From the NCBI GenBank assembly GCA_014281115.1, contig JACONQ010000012.1, positions 2,356,001 through 2,420,000 of the forward strand: a stretch of DNA of 64,000 nucleotides, written 5' to 3'. Shown in pieces: positions 1-13,454 of the stretch. Source of the DNA: Laburnicola sp. R22_1. Taxonomy: Eukaryota; Ascomycota; Dothideomycetes; Pleosporales; Didymosphaeriaceae. The notes under the pieces are model-generated. The model did not search any database, was not told the origin of the DNA, and worked only from the letters and a program-made list of their open reading frames with translations. The position numbers and the translations under genes are program-made. Numbering within the stretch: position 1 is the first letter of the stretch; each line of letters begins with the position of its first letter.

Positions 1-1281
1 GTGCTTCGTGAGAGAGATTCTGACAACAGCAGCTGTTGTTGAGCCTTATATAGAGCCTGTGAGCTCCGAGGGGTGTTGAAGACTTGATCTGCAGTTACTA
101 GCCCCTGACTGCTCGCTGGAGGGGTGACTGGCCGGCCAGTTACTTGAGATGAGAGCAGCACAAGGTCTGGGTTGTATGGGCAGAGCCCTGCAGCCCTCCA
201 GCCGGCTCGGATAACTCGCTCTGAGAGTCCTTCTTCTCTAGCTTTGTTGTATGATATAACGAAGCGCTCTTTTTTAATAGGTGCTGCGTTATTAAGGGCT
301 GAGAGAGCTCGTATCTCACTACGGTACTTGGATTTGAGTACCGAGAAAGGAGCAAGATCCAACGGCTGAAGCAGGTGTGAGGAGTGAGCTGGAAGATACA
401 AGAGGTGGATCTTGTTGACCTTGCAGAGCCACATAAAGTCAATAGGGATGTGGGAGCCATGGCCGTTAAGAAGGAGGAGCCGCCAGCCACTGTTAGATGG
501 TGAAGTATTTGGCATGAAAATACGCTGCAACTATTCATAGCCAATTGAGTTTGACGTCCATCCATTCTCTAACGTTGTGTAGAGCCAATCTGGTGTGCCT
601 TGTGCTGGAAACCACGTTGACTGTAGATGCTTGCCCTTAAAGATGACTAGGCATTGAAGCTTGACGCCGACAGCTGAGATGGTCTCAATGATTGATACCC
701 ACTCGCGATCCTCTGGGGATTTGATATAAGCCTTCTTCTTTGATGAACTGGCAACGACCTGGGAGTTTGTACATACCCCTAGTGCGCACCCAGTCTTATC
801 CATATTCCATATGTCTTTATACTGTATGCCTAGCTCTATTCTTGTCCGCTCAAACAGCTTAAGAAAGGCTCGTATAGTGTCTTAACTGGCTGCAGTAGTC
901 CTTGCACTCTCGATTGTTCGGCTGACGATAGAGGCGACGCGTGGGTTGCGTGTGATGAAATGGGGTACCTATAGTTGCCCCAGAGGCTCGTGGTCACTGT
1001 TTATGTGCAGGATTTGGGTGGCCATCTCTTGCACACGGGGATGAGATGGAGGTTGTGCGCGTGAGTCCTCTTCTAGTATCCACTCTACTAGAAAGCGCTC
1101 TTGCTCCGGAGTCAATCGCTGTTGGTTGGAGTGAGCTATCGCGTTGGGTTGGCGACCGTTGATGCGCTCTTGGAGTTGATTGGGGCACGCCCCAGGCCTT
1201 AGCAGCCTTCCGTTGGCTTGTATAAACACCAGAATTAAGATCGCTAATAGCAGATTGTATTGCTAGTTCACGAGGATCCAT
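1..1281 (-). pseudogene. Fot1/pogo transposase pseudogene (DDE_1)
   Basis: Transposase remnant of the edge element. Reading on the minus strand, the N-terminal HTH (AWGVPQST) is separated by an apparent frameshift near 1175-1190 from the CENP-B-like segment (LTPEQERFLVEWILEE). The DDE core follows, with IWNMDKTG at about 770-805 for the first catalytic Asp and LLLLNGHGSH at about 455-485 where the second Asp would be. The second motif normally reads DGH; here it is NGH, a G-to-A change. In-frame TAG stops near 966, 883 and 540 sit where Trp or Gln codons fit, as RIP would produce. C-terminal sequence (LPAHSSHLLQPLDLAPF) continues towards position 1. Certainly non-functional as read. Confidence 0.8.
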
Positions 1282-1383
1282 TTTGAACGCGTGGTGTTGA
1301 GAGTATAGATGATCAAAAAGTGAGTAACGCGTTGTGGTGGGGTGGCCGATCACTATATGTGGCCGAACACTATATGGCCGAGC
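1..1383 (-). mobile_element. Fot1/pogo-type DNA transposon, decayed, cut by window edge
   Basis: A Tc1/mariner-superfamily (pogo/Fot1) element read on the minus strand. The transposase N-terminus starts at about 1280 (MDPRELAIQSAISDLNSG) with a psq-like helix-turn-helix, followed by a CENP-B-type DNA-binding segment and the DDE catalytic core. One terminus probably lies in the repeated GTGGCCGA-type sequence at 1340-1383. The other end is outside the window, so the inverted repeats and target duplication cannot be checked. Confidence 0.8.
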
Positions 1384-2440
1384 TTAAGGGTGCTAAAGAA
1401 CGTAATGAATTAAGGTAAAGTGTGAGCAATAAGACTAGTTTGGCGTCTGAGCACTTTTGTGAGTATGAACACATCGGCCCCATCTGATCGTTGATGAGGT
1501 AGTCGATCACATGGTACCAAAGTTGACAGTAACGTGATGCGGCTGCCGGGCAGTGTTGCTTGACTTAACATGTAATATGTGTGCATGGGAATGAGCTGTT
1601 GTGAGCAGGAGGCGTCGTTGTATCATCTTCTCGACCCTGTTCTTTGTACGAGGTGAGTGAGTGTGGTTGGTCGTACCTGCCTCTTGGATATTGGGGTTTT
1701 GACCACGAAGAAGGTACGGAGTGCTGCGGCTTGCTGTGCTATTGTTAACCCTTTAATCTTAATGCATTTTGTTCTTCTGTTTTTTTTGTATTTGTGTGCT
1801 TCTTTTCGGGTGCGCAGGGTGTGGCAATTCAATGGCATCTGTACTTCGTCGGTCAAGGTGGCCATGCCTGCCTCCTATCTGAGGGGCTTAGCATTATGGG
1901 AAGGTACGAACGGTTGCAGCTTCCCGCTCTGTGATCCGCTCAAACTTTGATGCCGCCGCTGGTTCCCAATCCAAGCTTCATTCGTTCCGTTTCCGCTTTC
2001 ATGAGTTTTTTCGGTATCACTACTGCAGTTTTCTGCAATCCAATTTCTCACTGTAGCACGCCCAGTACGCATGCTCTCGCCTTTGCAGGCACGTCGCACC
2101 CAACATGTTCGAGCCTTTTGGTCGCACACGCATAAGAATAGCTTCGATTCGACGGCGCTAACTGACTGGATTGGTCTGGGACCTATCATATGGTCTCTGA
2201 CTTGCGACAGGCCGATGTTCTTGTTCTCCTTGTTGATCGTCACGTCTGTTCGTGTTTTCCTTGAGCCGGTGAGAAACGCCATGCACGATTGGTATGTTCC
2301 ACCGCTTGAAATTGTAACGCCGTGTACGTCGTCACAGGAGCTGGGAAACGTTACACGCCTCTATAGCGCCTCTATACTATAGGCATTGCCACCATGCATC
2401 TTTCCGAGCCGAACCTTGTACATGGCTCATCGCAGGCAGA
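1384..2440. other. Intergenic, no supported gene
   Basis: Ordinary base composition without the TA bias of the block to the right. Several open frames of 60-135 codons overlap on both strands, but none shows a recognisable motif, a plausible exon series or agreement with its neighbours. I see no gene here. Confidence 0.5.
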
Positions 2441-2599
2441 TTGAGTATTTCACTACTCTACATCCGCAAAGCACGTATTTCTTTCAATCGCATGCCCGTC
2501 ATGGGCAAGAAATTGATAGGCTTGTTTTTTTCTTTTGCCTTTCGTGGCTCCAAAATTACTGTTAGTGTTCCTGAGCCACCTTTCTTTTTTCTTGGGACA

Positions 2600-2767
2600 A
2601 AGGAAAATTACCAACCTTGGCCAGAGGACTACGGCAAATCCGAGTTTTGCTTGACGTGCAAGTTCATATTCGAAAGTATTACTATTTACCCCAGGGACGT
2701 GGAGTATAATCTGGCAGTCATCGAGCAATCTAGCAAGAGTGGTTGTTCATTGTGCTATATACTCTAG
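2600..2767 (+). pseudogene. HET-domain-like N-terminal fragment
   Basis: A short open frame whose last ~45 residues (FCLTCKFIFESI ... SSKSGCSLCYIL) match the typical opening of fungal heterokaryon-incompatibility (HET) proteins: a CxxC, a Phe-rich link, then a Lys/Ser-rich stretch ending in GCxxC. The frame stops at 2767. The diagnostic HET core that should follow by a few hundred bases is absent, because the sequence passes into TA-rich degraded DNA at about 2.9 kb. I read it as the surviving 5' end of a HET gene eroded by the repeat block. The family call rests on a short motif and may be chance. Confidence 0.35.
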
Positions 2768-2949
2768 AACAGTATTGTGCGCACAGGTTGGGTACCGCCA
2801 CCCATTTCCCATTTGAGAGTTTACTTTCATTCCCGTTTGCGAAAACAGTATATATCCTACGTTAAAGTTCTTGAGGTTATACCATATTTTTAGGAATTTA
2901 ATCTCGATCTGACCAATTGTAAACTATTCGCCTTGTTTACTAAACGATC

Positions 2950-4034
2950 TCTTTTCCGCCAAGCAAGTCTAATGTTGGCACACCTGCCTCGCCCGCCCAG
3001 GCCCCGTTCTATCTTCCCTCTTTAATTTTCCTCTCTACGTATTCCAACGCGTTCTTCTAAATTAAGTCCTACTCCCTTAGCTTAATAACTGCACCTTATT
3101 TCTATAGCTCCTCTAGCGCAGCTTAAATCTACGTTAAACAAGAGAAAGATTACGCGTGGACTTAATGTAGATTATTAATCTAGTAAATTAGCACAGCTTT
3201 AAGAATTTTCTTAAGTATATTAGTAGAGCTAACTTTAGCTATAATAATGCAGACTAAGAAATAGTGTTTAAGTAGGACGTTAGAGACAGCAACGCGTTTA
3301 AAGCGCTAAGGTTATATAGCCTCACTAGTAATAGTTTAGAGCGTGTTTTTAATATAAAATTTAGTTACTAAATTAACAAGTTAATTTTTAGCACCATTTA
3401 AAGAAATAAAGAGTGTGTAATAATACGTTCTAAAATACTTTAGTCTTATGTAAAGGGCGAGCTAAAGACGAAGTTTATTATAGTGTATTACTACTATTAT
3501 TCCTAACAAAGGTATTATATAATTAGAAAATTGCCCTAGTCTTATAAAATTTGCTAGCTTGCCAAGATTTCTTTAAAAACTAAAACGCAATAAATTAAGA
3601 TTTCCTATATAGTAAAGGCAACTACTATATTAGGAAAGTTTTTCTACTTAACTATATATATCGTGCGCAGATATATATAGACTTACATATTTGTGTATAT
3701 TTTTATATAAGTAATTTACTAGCATAAAAACACTTAGAAATATATAAATATGTATAGACTTGTATAGATATATATAGATAGCCTAAATAAGTAATTTTTT
3801 TAAAGCTTTATAACTTGTTTACTAGTAAAGCTATAATTTTAATTTTTAGTAGATTTATAGAAAAAATACTAGTCTTTAATTATTTAATTTAAAAATACTA
3901 TGTTTTTACGTAATTAGTTAGTATTTAATAAAAAACTCTTTATTTTACTAGTTATTATATATATTACGTAATATTATTATATAAAAATATAGTACTAATA
4001 AATTATTATATAAATTTTTACTTTTTATTATTAT
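2950..4034. other. Degraded repeat sequence, no feature resolvable
   Basis: Very TA-rich sequence with stops in every frame. I could not identify termini, coding remnants or RNA genes. Confidence 0.6.
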
Positions 4035-4946
4035 TACCTTTCTACGCCTTTTTTTAATTACTAAGCAGAAGGCTCTGCTTTTTTATTATGTTATTTAAGA
4101 TAAAAGCCTTTATTATTCTACCCTAGGTAGATAAAATAACGCCACATATAAATTTTTAAAAAAGTTGTAATAATAATAAAGTAGTTAAAAAGTTATTAAA
4201 GTTTAAACTTCTAAAATAGTATTCTTTACTAAGCCACTAATTTTCGCCTAATCTAATTCTTTTAAATAATTACAAAACTATATTTTTTCTATTTTTAAAT
4301 CTATAAAACCTAGAATTTAGAATTAGGTAGAAGTTCTATATAACACGCTAGTAGGCTAGTAAATAGGTTCGGGGTACCTAGCTTAAGTATAGGGTTGGGT
4401 TAGAATTGTATAGATCTTAGGTATAGGTTAGATTAGAGTCGCATAGACTCTAGGTATATGTTAGGTTAGATTACACAGACCCTAAGTATAGGTTAGGTTA
4501 GGTTATATAGACTTCTAGGTGTAGGTTAAGTTAAAGTACTTATTAGAGTTGCGTAACTTATATTATATAAAATTAATAGTAATATAACTAGTAACTTTAG
4601 TTACTCTTTAAAGATATATAAGGAAAAAATCTAAGTAAAAGTAAAATTAATACTATTTTGCTATTAATATATATATTTATTATATTTTATTATTGCTAAC
4701 ACTATAGTAGCGCTAAGGCCTTAATCACTTTTATAGTAGCTATCCCTAGTAGAAAGAAGTTAGTAGCTTACTATCTAAAATCTTAGAACTTTATATAGTT
4801 TTAATAGTCTTCTTATTAGCTAGTAGCTTATATGTGGCGTTAAATTAACTACCTAGAGGTAGCACGACAAAGGCTTTTATCTCAAATAACATGACAAAAA
4901 AAGCAGAGCCCCCTGCTTAGTAATTAAAAAGAGCGTGAAAAAGGTA
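4035..4946. mobile_element. Inverted-repeat (MITE-like) element, RIP-degraded
   Basis: The sequence at about 4035-4155 recurs as its reverse complement at about 4828-4946. Shared blocks include TTAATTACTAAGCAG, GGCTCTGCTTTTTT, AAGCCTTT and the motif complementary to TATATGTGGCG. Arms are roughly 110 bp with mismatches that are mostly transitions. The ~0.9 kb between outer ends holds no coding frame, so this looks like a non-autonomous DNA element. Exact ends and target duplication are blurred by RIP. Confidence 0.55.
4384..4560 (+). repeat. ~33-bp tandem repeat array inside the inverted-repeat element
   Basis: About five imperfect copies of a 32-34 bp unit starting AGGTATAGGTTAGATTAGAG and ending in a CATAGACTCT-like tail. 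Related units in opposite orientation occur at 15580-15740. The TTAGGTT-like core resembles a telomere repeat only superficially, because the period is 33 bp, not 6. Confidence 0.65.
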
Positions 4947-7900
4947 AAAAAAAGGTAGCTTATATAAATTATCCTCTTTATCTAATAGAGCTGTGTCTTC
5001 TAAATTATTCTCCTCTATATTAGGATCTAATAACTTTATAAATTACTTATTAGCTATTATAAACTTAACTATTATAACCTTTTACATTATTTAAGTAGTA
5101 AGATTATGCCTTTAATTCCTAATTATATTCCTATTAGTATTAAAGACGCGCTTAACACCTATTTATAAAATTTACACTACTAAAATATTCTTTATAACCT
5201 ATATAAGTTAGAAGTAAAATATTTAATAAATATTCTACTACACTAGCACATTAAACCTATTACTTTTTTAACTATAGAAGTACTTAGGTATATTTCTCTT
5301 TCTTTTTAAATTAGGCCTAAGTTATAATTAATATCTAGCATAGATAAACTTTAGTTAAAGGTAGAGAGGCTACTAAACTATAAACTAGGTAGCAAAGGAG
5401 GCTTTTAAAACTATTTACTACCTTATAACTATCTTAGATTAGTATTTAAGACTAAAGTAGGATTCTTAGCTATTAGACTATTATAGCAATTAAGGTACTC
5501 TAGAAACTATTAGTAGTATATATACTTATCCTAGATCTTCTATATCTTATTTTATACAACTATTAGCATATAACTATAATAAATAGCTATAATTATAATA
5601 CTTTATACACTGTAAGCTTTTGCAAAGACTCTAATATTATTATATAATTAAATAAGAAACTCTTCTTCCTACCTATTCTTAAGTAATACTTGCGCAACTT
5701 CTTTTATCCTATTTTAGCTATAGCTTATATAGCTTCTAGCTATGTAATATTATTTAACTATGTAATAAGCTTATTATTTATCTTATTTAGAAAATTAAAG
5801 AGCTAGTTATATATAAGCTAGATATATAGGACCTAGAGTTTCTAGTTCTTATTTAAGAAGTTTATAGTCTTCTTAAACTTTTAAAGTATAGAGGTAATTA
5901 ACTTAAGATATAACTATTCTAGGACTAATAGTTAAAGTTTCTTAAAGTCTTTAAAGTCTGCCTTTATAGTGTCGCTATAAGCAAAAGCGTTTAATCTCCT
6001 AGTTATCTTTATTATAATCTTCTTCTCTAGCTATATATTAATATTCGCCTAAAGCTTTAGTGCGCGCTCGCATATATTATATATAGAGTTCTATCTTATT
6101 TAGATATTTTAAATTATAGACAATTGCTTCTTGAGTAGTGTATTACTCTATATTATAAGAAATTACTTAAATTGCTATAGTAACTAGTTAATTGTAATGC
6201 AAATAGTATAGAGCTACGCGCTAGTTAGTTTATAATAACTTTCTATAATAACTTTTTATAATAACTTTTTATAATAACTTTTTATAATAACTTTTATAAT
6301 AACTTTCTATAATAACTTTTTATAATAATAGCTAACGTACCTTATAAAGGGAATTTAGGATAGATATCTGCGTCTAGATTTTGTTTACATATTATTGCTA
6401 TAACGTCTTTCTAAAGTTAAGATTAATAGGCGCTAATAACTTAAGGTAATAAATAATATTTTAAACAATCAGGTTAATAATATAAGCAAGATATAGAATT
6501 ATGTTCTTTTTTTAGTTTTAGATAATATTCTCCTCTAATAGTTTGTGCTAGACACTCTAAGCTAGAGTGCTATTATTGCTAGTACTATTATATATAATTA
6601 CTAGAAGCTTTTATATAGTTTCTATATTCTTAAGAATCTATAGTACCTCTAATACTATTAATACTCTAGTATAGGTACTACATATTAGTACAAAGTTAAG
6701 TAGCTTCTTTTTAAGCTACTAAGTATTATTAATATAGTAACTATTAATAGCTAGAAAGCTAAGGTAATTAGCTATAGACTACGCATTAAGCAAGATAGAG
6801 AGTTTAGTTGCCCTACTAATATTACTAAGAATAGCTGCCTTAGCAGCGTTAAATTTATTTAGGAATATCTAGCAGAACCTATATTAGCTAGTTATTATAG
6901 CGTTAGGCCTAAGACAATAAAAAAAGTGTTAAAAGGATAATTACTTTACTATTTAGAAGAACTAGTTATTATTAATTACTATCTATATAAGTTTAGTTTT
7001 AAACACCTATAGAGAGTATATAGAATATAAAATAGCTATTTGCTTTTTTATACTAAGAAGTAAAAGTCCTTTTATAAATAGGCTTATTCTACTATATATA
7101 TACTTAGGACCTTATATAGTTAATAAGGTGCTTAGTACTAATTAGCTAAGTACTAGTAAAGTTAACGCTTAGGTGTTATAGTGTATAGCTATAGTTAAGA
7201 TAGAATGTATATAGATAACTAGAGGGGTACTCTACGCCCTTCTAGAATATAGTCTAGATAATATCTATATAAAGGTAAATGTTCTAGTGTAGGTTATAAG
7301 TTTATTTATTTTTAGCCTATTAAGTATTAGACTACTATACGTCCTATATAGCAAATGTCTTTTTCCCTATCTTTAACTTTTAAAAGTTTAAAGGAGGATA
7401 TTAAATAAGATAAATTATTCTACTTTCTAACCTATTAGCCTATAGGGCTAGAATTCTGTATCTAAGAAGAGTATCTAGTAGTAGGGCAGCTAGTTTATTA
7501 ATATAGGGCTATATGTTAATTTCTAGAGTAGGCGTGGCACTTAATATAGCACTTAAGGATATTAGTGTAATAAAAAAACATAATAACTAGTTAAATAGTT
7601 ATTTAAGAGACTAGTAGTTTAAAAAGAGAATAGAATAAACTAAATTCTATAATATTAATTATAGTAGTATTTAACTAATATTAAGGTTAGCTAAAAATAG
7701 TGTATAGCGTATAGTGTGCTAATAATAAGTTAGTTTTAGATCTAAACTAGTATATAGCCTTTTATAATAGAGTTAGTTTTAGGTAGTAATTAGCTTATTA
7801 CTATACTACTATAAGCGACATCTTTAGTAACTAGTATATAATTATTAACTATAATAATTAGCTATAGTACAACTATAACTCTAGCTTGTCTTATTCTACG

Positions 7901-8269
7901 CGCTATTTATTATCTAAAACCCCCTTATTATCTAAAACCCCCTTAGTACCTAAGCCCCTAAAGTCTAAGAAACCTTTAAAGTCTATATTCTTATCTATAA
8001 TATTAGAGTTGTATCTATCTAGCAGCTTCTAGAAATAAGCCTTAAGCTCCTTCCTATTATTCTTAATTTCCTCTTTATACTCTTTATTATTATTCCCCTT
8101 AATATACACCTTATTACTATTAAGTATACTATCCTTACTATAGTTAATAAGATTAGTAAAAGGACTAGGCTTATAGTAACTAATAATTATTAGTAAAGGT
8201 ATATAATAAATAAGTATAATAAACTTATAACTATTTCTTATTAGTAACTATTACTAGCTTCTTAGTAGT
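4947..8269. other. Degraded repeat sequence without resolvable genes
   Basis: TA-rich, stop-saturated sequence, presumably old transposons. Apart from the 13-bp tandem repeat near 6.2-6.3 kb and a short duplication of CTAAAACCCCCTTA near 7.91-7.95 kb, I could resolve nothing. Confidence 0.6.
6226..6330 (+). repeat. 13-bp tandem repeat, ~7 copies
   Basis: Tandem copies of AATAACTTTTTAT with single-base variants (CTTTCT, CTTTTAT). Simple repeat in non-coding degraded DNA. Confidence 0.75.
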
Positions 8270-8274
8270 TAGAC

Positions 8275-8592
8275 TGTCAGATATAGGGGTATTCTTAATA
8301 AGATGAGATGGAAAGTGGTATGGTTAATTAATTAATATTTTTTTTTCTTCTTGCCCCTAGAGAAGCTCGGCTATCGCAAGAAGTATCTATCTAGTGCTAA
8401 GACACACTAGTACTATTTAGAATAGTATAGGGGCAGTGCAAAATAGTGGTGCGCCAGCCTCTTTTAATTTTATAGTAAAAACACTATAATTTACACTAAC
8501 TGCTAGTGTGTAAAGGCCATATAATCGGATACACCTATCCACCGTAATTTATAGTAAAATTACAGTGATTTATAGGGACTATCTATCTGACA
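8275..8592 (-). repeat. 3' LTR of the copia element
   Basis: 318 bp, TG...CA ends. Differs from the right LTR at about 21 positions by eye, every one a transition. A short purine run (AAGAGGG read on the minus strand) lies just inside, where the polypurine tract is expected. Confidence 0.93.
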
Positions 8593-8652
8593 CACCCTCT
8601 TAGCTTAGAATTATTCTAAGCTAGACCCAATTCTTCGCAATCGTACTATAGC

Positions 8653-11600
8653 TCATAGTCTAAAAACTTCCATCCTGTGTTCTAATTCGTCTAGGTCGAT
8701 CTCTTAGTCGGTGATTCTTTCCCTAACGTCTTTAAGTCCGAGTTAATTAATAAACTTAGTCTATTTACTAGCTGGCAGAGTCTTTGTAAGACTATCTGCT
8801 GCTATTTCTTCTAATTATTAGTACTAGACTTTAATAGCTCTACGTACTACTTCTTATTAAAGCTAATAATTATATATGTTAACGTGCCTAAGCTTTGTTT
8901 GTAACTTGGCAATTTCTTTAGTAACAAGTTAGATAGTTTGTTAATTATCGCAATTAATAGTAATTATTAAGAGTAAGAGTTTAATCTTAAGTTTAGCAAT
9001 TAACCGAGCTATAAAGAGTGCCTCCTTTGCAACCTATAAGAGTGCTAGCAACTTAGCTTTAGTTGTTAAAGTGGTAACATTGTCTTGTTTATTTGCCTTC
9101 TAGGCTACAAGACTACTAAACAGCTTAATAATGTATCCTTATAAGCTCTTTCTATTAAGGTTATTATCTATAAACGACGCGTCGCTAGTAACCTTATAGG
9201 TGTCTACTTCTTTAAAGCGTAACCCTAGTAATTAGGTGGAGGATAGGTATAGCAGTACGCGATTGGCGGCGTTATAATAGTTGTCGCTAGAATTTAATAG
9301 AAAACGCGATAGTTAGGAGCTTGCAAAAGTAATATCTAGGCGCGTAGTTACTGCAGCGTATAGGATTAATCCTATCTTTTACTAGTATTGATTAATCTCT
9401 GCCTTTATAGCGAGTCCTTCTTAAGGTAGTAGTTTAACTACTAATATTGGGGTTTTGTGTTTAAGGTCGCATTAGTTAATAAGGCGACTAATCTTATCTA
9501 TATAGGACGCCTATAATAGCCAGAGTTACCTACTTGCATAGTCTCTAACAATTTTAATCCCTAGAAACTACTAAAGATTGTTACCTCTAGTAAGGGTAAA
9601 CTTTATACTTATCTTTTTTATTACTACGTTAGTAGCGTATTTCTAATCCCTTAAGTAGGCGATATTAAGGTTGTCTATATAAAAGAAAATGATAATGCTA
9701 TCTTTAATTATATAGTAAGGTTCGTGTGGGACTGCGGTAAAACTAAGATCCTTAAGAGCACTAGTAAATTCTCTCTGCCATAGTAGTGGTGAGATTTAAA
9801 GACTATACAGTGCCTTATGCAACTATAGGATAGTGCCTAATTAGGTATAACCTCGTGGCATTCTCATATAGAGTTCTCTGTCCAGTTTCGCGTGGACGAA
9901 GGCGTTGGTGACGTCGTACTATCTAAGTTCTAGGTCGTACTAAGCCGCCATAGACATAAGTAGGCAAAATAATTGTCCTGCGAGGGTTGCGGCGTAGGTG
10001 TCCTAAGTAGTAAGGTGGCGTTGTTAATCTCTGCGCACTACCAACCTAGCCTTGCACTTCTAAAATCAATAGTGTTTGTCGAGTTTGTAGGTATATACCC
10101 ACATGCAGTTAAGGATTTAGTGGCTGCGTGATCGCACTAGGGCAGCAGGCACCTTACTCCAAGACCTTATTTCTTTGTGGCTTTGTAGATGTAATCGCTT
10201 AGCATCCTTCTATATATTAAATAGTGGATAATCGTTTAACCGTGTTCTACAAGATAAAGGTTCTAGCATTTAACTTTAATAAAGTTTCTTTCCTACTATA
10301 AGCATGCGGTTAAATTGCGCCTTGTTAAGTAGCTTCCCCTTATATTTGCCTCTGCTCCCTGCCTGTGTTCTAGCTAGAAAAGCGACTGCCCATAGTACAG
10401 CGCATTAATCTGGCTATAGTAATCTAATAGAAAATTGTTCATGTTAATTGTGTTCAAGGCTCGCTATTAATTAGGCAAGTAGTGCAACAGGCGGAGGTGT
10501 CGCTAGTAGTGTTAGGTAGGTGTAATTAATCTTCCTCCCTTAATAGTACCCTGGAGCATTATCGTCATCCTTATAAGAGTTAGTAATTAACTCATCCTTA
10601 TATAAAGACTTAGTGTTTTCGTATTCTAGTAGTAAGAGCGATAGCTCCACTAATTAGATCCATATAGCAATCTCTTTATAAGTGCTATGCATAAGATTGT
10701 CTAATAGGTCTTCTTCTTTACCTAAGAATACTAATTTTTTGTTAAAGATAACATCTTAGGTACTAATAACTTTCCTAAGTAAAGGTATCCATATCCTCTA
10801 GATGTTTGTTAATTAGTAGCCCACTAGGTATCTAATCTATACTTTTAGATCTAACCTTTAGAGCTTGCTCTTACTACGTTTTGTATTATTAGTCATGGCG
10901 AAGACTTTATAGCCATAGGCCCTAAGGTAAGCCTAGTTTAGTTTTTTTAATTATGTAACAATGCCGTTTTAAAAAGCAACTATTGTAAAGAATACTTCAT
11001 ATGATGATCGCCATTAATTAGCATAGTTCGGAGTTCGATTGTATAGGTATACAGCTGCTTATGTAATTTCTGACCATAATGTCTAGGAAAGGTTGGCGTT
11101 AAGTTACATTGCACGACTCTTCTCCTTAATTATACTCCCTAAGCGTTTAGCTCCTCTATTTTAAGCTTGGTTATTAGGTGCTAAAGGCTTAATAATAATA
11201 CCTTTACTAACACACTATTTGTAAACGTCTTGCTTAACTAAGAAGATCTTATTATCTAATTTAATAACTTTAACTATTACCTTAAACTGTACTTTTATAA
11301 ATAGTATAAATTCCTTTAGCAGTTTAATAATTATTTGTGCTAGTTAGATATCTTTAAAGTAGAAATCCTAAGCCATGCCTAAGAATCGATTAGTAATAAG
11401 CATTTGGCTTTTCTTACTAGTAGAGCTCTTATCTTCGAAGTTGTAAAAGTCTATAGCGACTCTCTCACTAGGACCATTATTAATTTGTTTGGCCTATTGT
11501 CTAATTTGTCACTTAAGCTTTGATCTACCGCAAGCATTGCATTGGACCATAGTTAGTCCTTTAAGGCGCATCTCCTCACAGTGATTTACTATATATTTTA

Positions 11601-13250
11601 GCGCCTAAGGACCTAGGTGGCCTAGTTATTTGTGCTATATGTTAGCGTCTACCTTCTGCGCTTATTATGCGGTGCGCGTAGTAATCTTATATGTGGTGTA
11701 TATACTATTACGTATAGTATAATTTAGTGTTAGTGTTGCTCTAAACTCTAGTACCTATTAATTATATATTTTTTAAAGTTTGGCAAGGATTGTATTGTCC
11801 CTTCTCTTAATTATTATTAAATCTACTAGCGTGTTCCACTAGAGGTCTTGCCTACAAAGTAATTAGAAAGACACTAGGTTGTATAGCAGATTAGGGTAGT
11901 AGGCAATATTGTCTAGCCTTATTACCCTATTTACTTATACACTCTTAACGTGTAAATAGACACTTCTATATCTTCTAATCTATACTTATGTTAAGCCCGC
12001 CTATATAAAGTCTCCTAGCGACGGTGGTCGCAGCGTAACAAAACAATTAATATTATTAAAAATGTGGCAAGTTGTGCTAGAATTAAGAATTGCGGAGTAA
12101 CGTAGTAGGAGGCGGCATTAAAGCTCGCTAAGAGGACAGTAATTTGTCTACCATCTAGTTATTTATTATTAGCAACTTTAGTAATTTAAGTTAGAGTAGG
12201 AGTGCTTAATTATTTAATTCTTAGTATCTGTAATCTTGAACACTTTACAGATCTTATGCTTTCTATAAGCGCTGGATTATTCTCTATTCTAAAATTTATT
12301 AGGGCAACTATTGCTAGCTTTAGTTAAAACTATTTAGGTTATTTCTTAGAGAAAGCGTAAAAGTAGTCTTTTAGATTATAGCGTTGTTTACAAGCAGGGC
12401 ACTTAAGATTTAATTCTTCTTAGCTACTAACTACTATTGGCTTATTATTTATAATCGCGGACTACTTAAATTTGATTTTAGAGCTAGCTTTCTTAGCGCG
12501 TAATCTGTCTCGCTTAAGTAATACTGCTTTATTCACAGGATAGGCGTCTCTATTTATAGTCTGGGTAGTTACACTACTATTAGCAAGAGATAGTCCTATA
12601 ATAGTAAAAGCGCCCTTTTGTTTACTCTTAATTAGGTACTGCATTACTATGTATTCTTAGAAGAGTTTCACTATTTCTTTTCTTCTAACAGTATAATTCT
12701 TACTCCTATTCTAATAGAAGATTATAACCTAAATAGGTGCAATATTAGACACTGCCTTTATAAAATCCTTCTTAACTAAGTTAGGCTTCTAGAGCTCTAG
12801 GACTTTGTTAAACTTAGCTTCTCTAGCTGTATAATTATACTTAGCAAGCCAGATCGCCTATAATCTAGTAGTTCTTATTAGCTTAAGGGTATCTTAATAC
12901 CTAGCCCTTGCTTATTATTCTTTATCATCTTAGTTAACCCTAACTATAATCGTAAGGTTCTTAATCTATTATCTAATTAATTAACCTAGTATACAGCAAT
13001 TAGTCTATAAGTGTACTAAGGTTATTAATTGTATAAGAGTAACTAGTTTGTCTAGATTTGCCTTCTTATCGCGGTATGCGCGATTAAGTATCTTAAAGGT
13101 TTCGAGTTAATTCTTATAGTAGTTTATATCCTTATTATAACCCTTTAGACTAATTTGCAATAGCTGCGATAGCAGCGTTAGATGTTTATTAGGGTTAGTT
13201 AGGTGTACGTTAGTAAACATGCTATTTGGTTAATAGAAACCAACGTCTGG
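8653..13250 (-). pseudogene. copia gag-pol polyprotein pseudogene
   Basis: Minus-strand remnant with many TAG/TAA stops. Landmarks from N to C terminus: a gag zinc knuckle at about 12364-12401 reading CPACKQRYNLKDY, where the CCHC His and last Cys are both Tyr (transitions); an integrase Zn-binding region at about 11530-11650 (LGHLGP, VNHCEEM, MVQCNACGRSK); a reverse transcriptase with AFVHAKLDRELYM at about 9850-9930 and the catalytic Y-x-D-D box at 9670-9681 reading YIDN (second Asp lost by G-to-A); and the RNase H tail ADSLTKTLP at about 8772-8800. The frame ends at a TGA at 8653. Inactive as it stands. The 5' limit of gag is approximate. Confidence 0.85.
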
Positions 13251-13454
13251 TGCTATTGGCATAATTAGTTTAATTGTAGGTTCGATAGGTAGGGCTAGGT
13301 TAATAAGATTCCAGACCTCTAGTAATTAGGCTCAGGCTTTAATTTGCCTCAGCCATAGTGTATAGTTCGAATAGTCGGTTAGAATTACTATGGAAACCCT
13401 AAGTATTAATAGAGATATAATAATCGGTTTAATCGAGGCAGTGAGACTCTTAAT

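Noticed and set aside
1875..2282. 135-codon minus-strand frame next to the Fot1 remnant
   Set aside because: Overlaps equally long plus-strand frames; no recognisable motif or supporting context.
4384..4560. TTAGGTT-like repeats as an internal telomere tract
   Set aside because: The period is about 33 bp with AT-rich spacers, not tandem TTAGGG, and no long uninterrupted run exists.
6226..6330. 13-bp repeats as a possible CRISPR array
   Set aside because: No spacers; simple tandem repeat in a fungal genome.
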